DNA of 64,000 nt, from contig NZ_PJME01000006.1 of assembly GCF_002954775.1 (NCBI RefSeq), forward strand, positions 310,001 through 374,000. Direction: 5' to 3'. A program made the translations under genes and the position numbers. Below the pieces are notes generated by a model, which searched no databases, had not been told where the DNA came from, and was given only the letters and a program-made list of their open reading frames with translations. Of this stretch, positions 1 to 7,283 are shown one piece after another. This DNA comes from Streptomyces geranii. Lineage in GTDB: Bacteria > Actinomycetota > Actinomycetes > Streptomycetales > Streptomycetaceae. Every line of letters starts with the position of its first letter. Positions within the stretch are counted from its first letter, which is position 1.

Positions 1-28
1 CCGACCGGCACCACTTCAGGAGTACGAG

Positions 29-397
29 ATGCAACGCAAGGCCCTCATCAGCGTGATCGGCGGTGCGACCGCCGCTGTCGCCCTCGCAGGCGTCGGAACC
101 TATCTGCTCGCCGGCACCGAGTCGACGACCTCGCTGGACAAGTTCACGACGGTGCAGGTGGACGGTCACCCGGCCCTGTCCGGAGAGATCGTCGCGGGCC
201 GCGCCCAGAGCAAGTTCCACCCGCTCCCCTGGGTGGGCACGAAGGTGTCCGGCGTCTCCTGCCCGACCGGCCTCAAGGCGGTGGCCGGCGCACGCATCAC
301 GTGCACGGGACACAGCGGCAAGGGCAAGGACATCGAGATACCCGTGACGGTGGTCAAGGCGACGGCCACCTCGGTGACCTGGAAGTTCGAGCGCTGA
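29..397 (+). CDS. Secreted or membrane-anchored DUF4333-like protein
   Basis: A 122-residue protein with an N-terminal hydrophobic segment at about residues 7-28, fitting an uncleaved signal anchor or signal peptide. A compact domain follows, with a Cys pair (C78, C92) in a 'SCP-x-L-x-A-x-G-x-x-x-x-C' setting, which is the usual pattern of the DUF4333 family of actinobacterial exported proteins. The family has no known enzymatic activity. An AGGAG Shine-Dalgarno (SD) lies 6-10 bases before the ATG. It precedes an ABC ATPase by 43 bases on the same strand and may belong to that export/regulation group, but this is inference. Confidence 0.75.
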   Translation: MQRKALISVIGGATAAVALAGVGTYLLAGTESTTSLDKFTTVQVDGHPALSGEIVAGRAQSKFHPLPWVGTKVSGVSCPTGLKAVAGARITCTGHSGKGKDIEIPVTVVKATATSVTWKFER

Positions 398-440
398 GCG
401 ACGGCGAGAAGACGCAGGCGAAGGAGTAGGGGAAAAGAAC

Positions 441-1127
441 ATGAGTACGGTCCTGGCCGGTCGCGGCCTCACCAAGAAGTACGGCTCCACCACCGCGCTG
501 CACGGCGTCGACGTGGCGGTCGGCGTCCGGGAGTCGCTGGCGATCATGGGTCCCTCGGGGTCCGGGAAGTCGACCCTCCTGCACACCCTGGCCGGAGTCG
601 TCCGCCCGGACGGCGGTGAGGTACTGCTGCAGGGCGAGCGCATCGACAGTCTGGGCGAGAACCGGCTGAGCGAACTGCGCCGCAAGCGGTTCGGATTCGT
701 CTTCCAGTTCGGCCAGTTGCTGCCCGAACTGCCCGCCGAGGAGAACATCGCCCTGCCGCTGATGCTGGACGGCATGCCCCGCGCCCGGTCCGTCTCCCTG
801 GCCCGCCGCTGGTTCGCCCCGCTCGGCCTCGACGGTCTGGAGAAGCGCCGCCCCGGTCAGCTGTCCGGCGGCCAGGCCCAGCGTGTCGCGATAGCCCGTG
901 CCCTGGTCGTCCAGCCGGACGTGGTCTTCGCCGACGAACCGACCGGCGCGCTGGACCAGGTCACCAGCGAGGAGGTCATCCGGCTGCTGACCTCGGTCAC
1001 CCGCGAGCAGGGCGCCTCCCTGGTGATGGTCACACACGACCCGGACGTCGCCGCCCACTGCGACCGCGTCCTCCAGGTCCGCGACGGCCGCATCTCGGGC
1101 CACCAGCAGTACACCGTCACACCCTGA
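441..1127 (+). CDS. ABC transporter ATP-binding protein (MacB/LolD type)
   Basis: A 228-residue nucleotide-binding subunit that pairs with an FtsX permease. Visible motifs: Walker A GPSGSGKST at residues 37-45, Q-loop Q89, signature LSGGQ at 141-145, Walker B VVFADE at 161-166 and switch His199. Length and motif spacing are those of the lipoprotein/macrolide-export (LolD/MacB) subfamily, which drives mechanotransmission rather than ordinary import. The FtsX-type permease follows 128 bases downstream on the same strand and is the expected partner. The substrate cannot be read from sequence; an antimicrobial peptide or cell-envelope molecule is typical for such two-gene systems next to a NarL regulator. 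Confidence 0.93.
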   Translation: MSTVLAGRGLTKKYGSTTALHGVDVAVGVRESLAIMGPSGSGKSTLLHTLAGVVRPDGGEVLLQGERIDSLGENRLSELRRKRFGFVFQFGQLLPELPAEENIALPLMLDGMPRARSVSLARRWFAPLGLDGLEKRRPGQLSGGQAQRVAIARALVVQPDVVFADEPTGALDQVTSEEVIRLLTSVTREQGASLVMVTHDPDVAAHCDRVLQVRDGRISGHQQYTVTP

Positions 1128-1145
1128 ACCCGGGGCGCGCCTCGC

Positions 1146-1203
1146 CGACGCCCTGGCCCCGGAGCCCACCTCAGCGACGCCCTGAGCCCGCAGCCCACCT
1201 CCG
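1146..1203 (+). repeat. Two tandem copies of a 29-bp unit between ABC ATPase and permease
   Basis: Positions 1146-1174 and 1175-1203 are adjacent copies of a 29-base unit starting CGACGCCCTG and ending AGCCCACCTC plus two bases; they differ at about four positions. They fill part of the 128-base spacer between the ATPase and the permease. No function is evident; slippage duplication is the simplest reading. Confidence 0.6.
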
Positions 1204-1255
1204 CGCGCCCGCCATCCCGCCTGCGTCCAGAACCCCTCCCGATCCCGGAGCCCAC

Positions 1256-3262
1256 ATGTCCTCGCCAGTCCCCCAGTTGACGTGGTTCCTCGCGCGCCGT
1301 TCCGGTCGTCGGGGACTGCACAGCCAGTTGCTCGCGGCCGGTGCCGCGGCCGTCGGCGCGTTGATCCTGCTCGTGCTGACGGCGGCCTACTTCGGCAGCG
1401 ACGCCCGCTCCCAGGCCACGGCCTGGCGCACCCCGGCCCCCGACCGGCACGGCACCGCCGTACAGACCCTCGGCACGACCTACCTCGGCGACCGGCCCAT
1501 CACCGTCGTGTCGCTGGCCCAGTTGCCCGGCCGCGCGGCGACTCCGGCGCCCCCGGGACTGAAGAAGTTCCCGGAACCGGGGCAGGTGTACGTCTCGCCC
1601 GCCCTCGCCGACCTGCTGCACAGCACCCCGGCGAAGCAACTCGCGGACCGCTTCCCGAAGGTCGCCTCGTACGGCACCATCGGCGCCGCCGGGCTGGCGG
1701 CGCCCCAGGAGCTGGTGGCCGTCGTCGGGCGGGCGGCGTCCGACCCCGCGGTCTCCGCCGCGGCCGAACCGCTCGGCATGTTCGGCCAGTTCGGCGGGCA
1801 GACCGCACGCGCGGTGGTGTCCGGCTTCGACGGCACCGAGGTCAGCGTGTTCACCTCGTCCGACAAGCCCGCCGTGTCGATCGGGGTGGCGATCGTCGCC
1901 GTCCCCGTGATCGTGCTGGCGGCTGCGGCGGGACGGCTCGGCGCGGCCCGGCGTGAACAGCGGCTCGCGGCGCTGCGGCTGGCCGGGGCGACCCCGCGCC
2001 AGATCCTCGCGATGACCGGCCTGGAGTCGGCGGCCGTCGGCGCGGCCGGAGCCGTCACCGGCGCGCTGGCCTACGTCCTGCTGCTGCCCGCGCTCGCGGA
2101 GATCCCGTTCGGCATCGGCACCTGGTACACGGGCCAGTTGTGGGTGGGGCTGCCCTGGCTGCTGGGGATCGTGGCGTTCGTGGCCGGACTCATCGCGGTG
2201 AGCGCCATGCTGACGCTGCGCCAGGTGGCGACCTCTCCGCTGGGTGTGGCCCAGCAGGCGGACCCGCGCCGCACCAACCTGATCCGGCTGGTCCTCTTCG
2301 TGGCGGTCGTGCTCTACATCTACCTGTCGGCCTCGTCGGGCGGCAGCAGCTCCCGTCAGCAACTGGCGATGCTGCTCATGTTCTACGGCACCTTCTGGCT
2401 GCTCGGCCCCTGGGTGGTGGACCGGCTCGGCCGGATCACGGCCCGCTTCGCCCGCCGTCCGGCGACCCTGCTGGCGGCACGCCGGCTCAGCGACGACCCG
2501 CGCGGCTCCTGGCGCACCGTCAGCGGCCTGGTCCTCGCCGGGTTCGTGGCCGGGTTCTTCACGGTGGGCAATGTCGGCATCGACGACTACCGCTTCCCTG
2601 ACCAGGTCGCCGTCGCCACCACGAGCACCGCCACGGCCCGTACCGCCGCCACCGAGGCCCGCACGCTCCTCCGGGCGGCCGGGGTGCGGGCGACCGTCAC
2701 CGCGAGCGACGGCGCCGACGAGATACTCGGCAGCACGACCGGCGTCGTCGTCCACGTCTCCGGCGGTGCGGGGCAACTCGACACCGCGGCCACCACCCTG
2801 TCGAACCTGGTTCCGGGTCAGCTCCCGTACACCCAGGAGTACGTCAACGCGGAGAACCAGGCATTCACCGGCCGGCTGGGCGAACTGGGCACCGCCGCCC
2901 TCGCGGTCAGCTTCCTCGTCGCCACGGCCTCCGCCGGACTGACCGCCGCTGCGAACGTCCTCGACCGGCGCCGTGTCTACGCCCTGCTGCGGCTGGCCGG
3001 CACCCCGCTGAAGCTCCTGGACCGGGCGAGGTTCCGCGAGACGGTCCTCCCGCTGGTCGTCCTCGCGGGCGGCACCACGACGGCCGGTGTGTACGCCGCC
3101 TTCCAGGTCAACAAGCTGTTCGGCAGCACGATAAGCACCTCCGGCGCGGTGACCCTGGCGGTGTGCGTGAGCCTGGGCGCGCTGGCCATGTTCGCGGCGA
3201 TCGGAGCGAGCAGGCCGCTGCTGCGGGCGGTCACGCAGGACCCGGCCCAGACGGCGGACTGA
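1256..3262 (+). CDS. FtsX-like ABC transporter permease
   Basis: A 668-residue membrane protein. An N-terminal transmembrane helix (about residues 25-46) is followed by an extracytoplasmic domain, a three-helix FtsX core around residues 205-320, two further hydrophobic segments near 340-395, another helix near 430, a second periplasmic-type domain and a C-terminal FtsX core (about 550-660). This is the duplicated FtsX arrangement common in actinobacterial exporters. It is the membrane partner of the ATPase encoded just upstream. The ATG at 1256 has no strong SD (CCCGGAGCCCAC), so translation may be weak. Confidence 0.9.
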   Translation: MSSPVPQLTWFLARRSGRRGLHSQLLAAGAAAVGALILLVLTAAYFGSDARSQATAWRTPAPDRHGTAVQTLGTTYLGDRPITVVSLAQLPGRAATPAPPGLKKFPEPGQVYVSPALADLLHSTPAKQLADRFPKVASYGTIGAAGLAAPQELVAVVGRAASDPAVSAAAEPLGMFGQFGGQTARAVVSGFDGTEVSVFTSSDKPAVSIGVAIVAVPVIVLAAAAGRLGAARREQRLAALRLAGATPRQILAMTGLESAAVGAAGAVTGALAYVLLLPALAEIPFGIGTWYTGQLWVGLPWLLGIVAFVAGLIAVSAMLTLRQVATSPLGVAQQADPRRTNLIRLVLFVAVVLYIYLSASSGGSSSRQQLAMLLMFYGTFWLLGPWVVDRLGRITARFARRPATLLAARRLSDDPRGSWRTVSGLVLAGFVAGFFTVGNVGIDDYRFPDQVAVATTSTATARTAATEARTLLRAAGVRATVTASDGADEILGSTTGVVVHVSGGAGQLDTAATTLSNLVPGQLPYTQEYVNAENQAFTGRLGELGTAALAVSFLVATASAGLTAAANVLDRRRVYALLRLAGTPLKLLDRARFRETVLPLVVLAGGTTTAGVYAAFQVNKLFGSTISTSGAVTLAVCVSLGALAMFAAIGASRPLLRAVTQDPAQTAD

Positions 3263-3341
3263 ACCGGCGAGGGACCGCGCCCTCCGCCTCCCCCGCGCAC
3301 ACCGTCCCTGTCCCCTCTCACCCCTGAGGCATGATCGAGCC

Positions 3342-4055
3342 ATGACCCCCGCGCCGCCCAGTCCCCCGATCCGTGTCCTGATCGCCGACGACCAGGAGAT
3401 GGTCCGTACGGGCTTCCGTTTCTTCCTGGACGCCCAGCCCGACATCACCGTGGTCGCCGAGGCCGCCGACGGCGAGGAGGCCGTGGCGCTGGCCCGCCGT
3501 GAGCGTCCGGACGTGTGCCTGCTGGACATCCGGATGCCCCGGCTCGACGGCCTGGAGGCGACCCGGCTGCTGGCCGGTCCCGGGGTCGCCGACCCCCTGC
3601 GGGTCGTCGTGGTCACCACCTTCGACCTCGACGAATATGTGTACGGAGCACTGCGCGGCGGCGCCTGCGGATTCCTGCTCAAGGACTCGGGGCCCGTCCT
3701 GCTCGCGGAGGCGGTCCGGGCCGCCGCGGCCGGTGAGTCCCTGGTGTCGCCGCCGGTCACCGTCCGGCTCCTTGAGCACATCACCGCCGGGCTGGCCGCC
3801 GGTCGCCGTCCGGCGGCGCCACTGCCCCCGATCTCCACCGCGAAGCTCACGGAACCGCTCACCGACCGGGAACTCGACGTGGTCGGGCGGGTCGCCGTCG
3901 GCCGCACCAACGCCGAGATCGCCGCCGAGTTGCACGTCTCCCTCTCCACGGTCAAGACGCACCTGTCGAGCGTGCAGCAGAAGCTGGCCGCCCGGAACCG
4001 GGTGGAGATCGCGGCCTGGGCCTGGCAGTACGGGCACGTGGGCCCGAGGGAGTGA
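3342..4055 (+). CDS. NarL/LuxR-family response regulator
   Basis: A 237-residue two-component regulator. The receiver domain spans residues 10-125, with acidic pair D16/D17, phospho-acceptor D62, T93 and K114. A linker leads to a LuxR-type helix-turn-helix at about 170-235 ('LTDREL', 'TNAEIAAELHVSLSTVKTHL'). It probably controls the ABC pair just upstream; no histidine kinase gene is present on either side within the window, so the partner may lie elsewhere. A CATGAT hexamer ends six bases before the ATG, which would give a leaderless transcript. Confidence 0.93.
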   Translation: MTPAPPSPPIRVLIADDQEMVRTGFRFFLDAQPDITVVAEAADGEEAVALARRERPDVCLLDIRMPRLDGLEATRLLAGPGVADPLRVVVVTTFDLDEYVYGALRGGACGFLLKDSGPVLLAEAVRAAAAGESLVSPPVTVRLLEHITAGLAAGRRPAAPLPPISTAKLTEPLTDRELDVVGRVAVGRTNAEIAAELHVSLSTVKTHLSSVQQKLAARNRVEIAAWAWQYGHVGPRE

Positions 4056-4149
4056 GGAGGGGGCCCGGGCCCGGGCGGAGCCCGGATGTGGCGCGTTCGA
4101 CGTGGGCGCGCACTGCAGAAACAGGACGAGTTGAAAGTACGATCAGCCA

Positions 4150-4686
4150 ATGTCTGACATGATCGATACCACGCCCGGCTGGCTGGCACCCGACGAGCTC
4201 GAACAGGCTCGCGCGAAGATGCCGATCCTGTACGTCGAAGCCGTACCGGTGCGCGTCGACGACAACGGCGAAGTCACCAGCATCGGCCTGCTCCTGCGCA
4301 TCGGCTCGGACGGCACGGTCAGCCGCGCTCTGGTGTCGGGCCGCGTCCTGCACCACGAGCGGGTGCGCGACGCCCTCCTGCGCAACCTGGAGAAGGACCT
4401 CGGCCCGGTGGCGCTGCCCCGGGTGCCGGCCTCCCCGCAGCCCTTCACCGTCGCGGAGTACTTCCCGACGCTGGGGGTCACCCCGTTCCACGACCCGCGT
4501 CAGCACGCGGTGTCCCTCGCCTACATCGTCCCGGTGTCCGGCGACTGCCGTCCCCGCCAGGACGCCCTCGACCTGGTCTGGTTCAGCCCGGAGGAAGCCT
4601 CCTCGCCGCTGGTGCAGAACGAGATGCCGGGCGGTCAGGGAATGCTCCTCAAGCAGGCCCTCGCCCATGTCGGCCGACTGTCCTGA
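4150..4686 (+). CDS. DUF4916 family protein (NUDIX-hydrolase fold)
   Basis: A 178-residue cytoplasmic protein that matches the DUF4916/NUDIX-like family of Streptomyces in length and content. Recognisable stretches are 'LYVEAVPVRVDDNGEV' near the start and 'LVWFSPEEA' near the end, where NUDIX proteins have the final strand and helix. A canonical NUDIX box (Gx5Ex7REUxEExGU) is not obvious, so hydrolase activity is uncertain. There is no SD. A TACGAT -10 box at 4138-4143 ends six bases before the ATG, so the mRNA is probably leaderless. Confidence 0.8.
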   Translation: MSDMIDTTPGWLAPDELEQARAKMPILYVEAVPVRVDDNGEVTSIGLLLRIGSDGTVSRALVSGRVLHHERVRDALLRNLEKDLGPVALPRVPASPQPFTVAEYFPTLGVTPFHDPRQHAVSLAYIVPVSGDCRPRQDALDLVWFSPEEASSPLVQNEMPGGQGMLLKQALAHVGRLS

Positions 4687-4811
4687 GCTGGGCGGACAAT
4701 CAAGACCCAGGAATCACCAAGGTTCTCACAGCATTTCCATGGCAATTGAATTCTGAGATTTCGACTTACGCCGCACGGTCCGTGTTAAGTTTTCTTTCAT
4801 CGGGCGGCGGG

Positions 4812-4833
4812 AAAGCCCGGGGCGAAAGCCCCG
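4812..4833 (+). promoter_or_regulatory. Structured leader upstream of the 51-aa peptide gene
   Basis: Within an unusually AT-rich 208-base gap, two small hairpins sit 60 bases before the peptide start. The clearest is CGGGGC-GAAA-GCCCCG (4818-4833), a GNRA-capped stem. Just upstream, GGGC (4802-4805) can pair with GCCC (4815-4818). No known riboswitch consensus was recognised. It may be a 5' UTR control element. Confidence 0.4.
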
Positions 4834-4894
4834 AGCCCCTGCCCGTCCACGCGGAATCGTCCCGTGCGGTACTGGAAACTCAGAAGGAGTCAGT

Positions 4895-5050
4895 ATGAGC
4901 TTCAGGATCATTGCCCCGCTCACCCCCCAGCGGAACGCGAACACGAACCCGAACGCCAACCAGTTCCCGCAGCCCCCGCAGGACGCGCAGCAGGCCCGCC
5001 GCCGGCGCCCGCGTCCCGGGGAGCCCCTGCCGCCCCGAGCCGGCAACTGA
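4895..5050 (+). CDS. 51-residue Pro/Asn/Gln/Arg-rich peptide, unknown function
   Basis: The peptide starts MSFRIIAPLT, continues with an Asn-rich run (NANTNPNANQ), then a Gln/Pro segment and an RRRRPRPGEP tail. It contains no Cys, one Ser and two Thr, so it is not an obvious lanthipeptide or thiopeptide precursor. An excellent SD (AAGGAG, spacing 6-7) precedes the ATG, the upstream gap is AT-rich and promoter-like, and a perfect terminator hairpin lies 20 bases past the stop, so it looks like a genuine monocistronic gene. The next gene encodes an ABC exporter, which could suggest secretion, but that link is inference. I do not recognise the family. Confidence 0.6.
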   Translation: MSFRIIAPLTPQRNANTNPNANQFPQPPQDAQQARRRRPRPGEPLPPRAGN

Positions 5051-5070
5051 CGTACAAGCCCTGCTCACAC

Positions 5071-5102
5071 GGGAGGGCCGGTGGTGTTCCACCGGCCCTC
5101 CC
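5071..5102 (+). terminator. Strong intrinsic terminator hairpin after the 51-aa peptide
   Basis: Inverted repeat GGGAGGGCCGGTGG / CCACCGGCCCTCCC, 14 perfect base pairs around a TGTT loop. It has no long T tract, as is usual in Streptomyces. It separates the peptide gene from the ABC exporter. Confidence 0.85.
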
Positions 5103-5228
5103 GGCGTTTCCGCGCCCACCGCGGCACTGTGCGCGGACTGTGGATCTCCCCGGAAAAACCTGGCGATCGGGCAAAGTCCCGGAAACCGCGGGCGCCTGCT
5201 CCGTAATGTCATGCAGCACAGGAGAGTC

Positions 5229-7253
5229 ATGCGTGCGACCAAAAGCAGGGGCAATTCAAGGACCGATCATCCGCGAAGCGTCCCGCCGGGTATTGAATTG
5301 TCCGAATACGGGTTCCCGATCTATTCGGAAAAGAACAGGGGGAATGATCCGGACGAGATATACGACGAACCGGACGACGGCTACGACGCATTCGAATCGT
5401 CCGCCGCCCCCACCGTCCCCGCCCGTACCGCATTCCGTCGTTTCTGGCCGCTGACGAAGGGGCTGCGGCGCTGGCTCGTGGCCGTCTGGCTGTGCACGGT
5501 GCTCGGCGCGCTCGCCGAGACGTCCGCGATCCTGCTCTTCGGCGACCTCACCGACAACGCGCTCCAGAACGGCTCTCTGGACGCCTTCTGGACGCCGGCC
5601 GCGCAGTGGCTGGCCATCGCCGTGGTGGGCGCGGCCATCGGGTACGCGGGCGGCTCCCTCTCCGTATGGGTGTCGGAGCGGTTCGTGATGCGGCTGCGCG
5701 AGCGCGTCTTCGACCATGTGCAGAAGCTGCCCCCGCACTTCTTCCAGCGCCACCGCCAGGGCGATCTGCTGTCCCGGCTGACCGGTGACATCGAGGCCAT
5801 CGAGCAGATGGCGGTCTCCGGTCTCATCGGCACCGCGTCCGCGCTGTTCAGCGCCGTCTTCTACGCGGCAGCCGCGTTCTGGCTGCAGTGGGACCTCGCC
5901 GCGGTGACCTTCGCGCTCGCCCCGCTGTTCTGGCTGGCCGCGCGGAGGTTCTCCGCCGGGGTCAAGTCCACCGCCCGGGACGGTCGGGTCGCCGACGGCG
6001 CGGTCACGTCCGTGGTCGAGGAGTCCCTCGGCAATCTCGTCCTCACCCAGGCGTACGGCCGCGAGGACGCCGAGCGGCGCAAGCTGAAGCAGGAGGCGAC
6101 GGCGTGGTTCCGGGCCTCCGTGCGCTCGGCCCGCCTCAACCAGGCGTACGGGCAGCTCGTCCAGGTCATCGAGACGATCTGCGTGCTCGCCGTGATCGGT
6201 ATCGGCGTCTGGGAGATCTCCGAGGGACAGATGACGCTCGGTCAGCTGCTCGCGTTCGCCGCGCTGCTCAGCTATCTCTACCCGCCGATCCGCAGCCTCG
6301 CCCAGCTGGGCCTGGTCGTCACCGCCGCCACGGCCGGCGCCGAACGTCTGATCGAGGTGCTGGACGCCCGCCCCGCCGTCAGCGACCCGACCGGCCCCGC
6401 CCGCACCGGCACCGGACGGCCCGACGGCAGCGTCGAGGTCCGCGACGTCTCCTTCCGCTACCCGGGCGCCGAGGCCACCTCGCTCGACTCGCTCTCCTTC
6501 ACCGTGCGCCCCGGCGAACTGGTGATCGTCACCGGCCCGAGCGGCGCCGGCAAGTCCACCCTCTCCAAGCTCCTCCTGCGCTTCTACGACCCCGACTCCG
6601 GCGCCGTCCTCCTCGACGGCACCCCGCTCAGGGACTTCCCCCTGGACCGGCTGCGCGAGTACATCGCCCTGCTGCCGCAGGAGACGCTGGTCCTGCACGA
6701 CACGGTCCGCGCCAACATCGCCTGCGGCCGGCCCGGCGCCAGCGACCACGCCATCGAGGAGGCGGCCCGCACGGCCGACGCGCACGACTTCATCACCGCG
6801 CTCCCCGACGGCTACGACACCCGGGTCGACCCCAACTCGGCGCGGCTGTCCGGCGGTCAGCTACAACGCCTCGCCATCGCCAGGGCCGTACTCCGCGACG
6901 CACCGGTCCTCGTGCTCGACGAGCCGACCACCGGCCTCGACGCCATCGCCGCCCGCCGTATCGTCGAACCGCTGCGCCGGCTGATGGCCGGCCGCACCAC
7001 GATCGTGATCACCCACGACCTGGACCTGGCCCCCGACGCCGACCGCATCCTCGTCATCGACCGGGGCCGCATCGCGGAGACCGGCCGCCACGACGAACTC
7101 CTCGCCCTGGGCGGCACCTACGCCCACCTGTACAGCTCCCGGAAAGAGACATCGGCGGGACCGGCCGAGCCGTTCCCGCCGATGTTCACGCCTGACCCGT
7201 ACGCCGTGTTCAGCGGCCCCGAGGGCTACTACTACGGCGGCCAGGCGTCCTGA
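5229..7253 (+). CDS. ABC exporter, fused membrane and ATP-binding domains
   Basis: A half-transporter of about 674 residues. The open frame extends much further upstream, but the ATG at 5229 has an AGGAG SD at 5220-5224 and lies past the terminator, so it is preferred over the in-frame ATG at 5211. The first ~65 residues are acidic, low-complexity and of lower GC (DPDEIYDEPDDGYDAFE). A six-helix transmembrane domain follows, then an ATPase with Walker A GPSGAGKST, signature LSGGQ, Walker B VLVLDE and an H-loop (ITHD). Multidrug, lipid or peptide export is typical of the family. The C-terminal tail (FSGPEGYYYGGQ) is also unusual. Confidence 0.88.
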   Translation: MRATKSRGNSRTDHPRSVPPGIELSEYGFPIYSEKNRGNDPDEIYDEPDDGYDAFESSAAPTVPARTAFRRFWPLTKGLRRWLVAVWLCTVLGALAETSAILLFGDLTDNALQNGSLDAFWTPAAQWLAIAVVGAAIGYAGGSLSVWVSERFVMRLRERVFDHVQKLPPHFFQRHRQGDLLSRLTGDIEAIEQMAVSGLIGTASALFSAVFYAAAAFWLQWDLAAVTFALAPLFWLAARRFSAGVKSTARDGRVADGAVTSVVEESLGNLVLTQAYGREDAERRKLKQEATAWFRASVRSARLNQAYGQLVQVIETICVLAVIGIGVWEISEGQMTLGQLLAFAALLSYLYPPIRSLAQLGLVVTAATAGAERLIEVLDARPAVSDPTGPARTGTGRPDGSVEVRDVSFRYPGAEATSLDSLSFTVRPGELVIVTGPSGAGKSTLSKLLLRFYDPDSGAVLLDGTPLRDFPLDRLREYIALLPQETLVLHDTVRANIACGRPGASDHAIEEAARTADAHDFITALPDGYDTRVDPNSARLSGGQLQRLAIARAVLRDAPVLVLDEPTTGLDAIAARRIVEPLRRLMAGRTTIVITHDLDLAPDADRILVIDRGRIAETGRHDELLALGGTYAHLYSSRKETSAGPAEPFPPMFTPDPYAVFSGPEGYYYGGQAS

Positions 7254-7283
7254 AACTCACAGGCCTGAAGCCCGGTGGCGGCC

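Noticed and set aside
857..4189. Very long minus-strand open frame (over 1,100 codons)
   Set aside because: It lies antisense to the ABC ATPase, FtsX permease and response regulator, and its translation is low-complexity Arg/Gly/Ala with no domain; it is a by-product of GC-rich codon usage.
4895..5050. Lanthipeptide or other classical RiPP precursor
   Set aside because: No Cys, almost no Ser/Thr and no modifying enzyme nearby, so only 'small peptide of unknown function' is supported.
5256..6785. Minus-strand open frame of 509 codons over the ABC exporter
   Set aside because: Antisense shadow with Gly/Arg/Glu-rich low-complexity translation.
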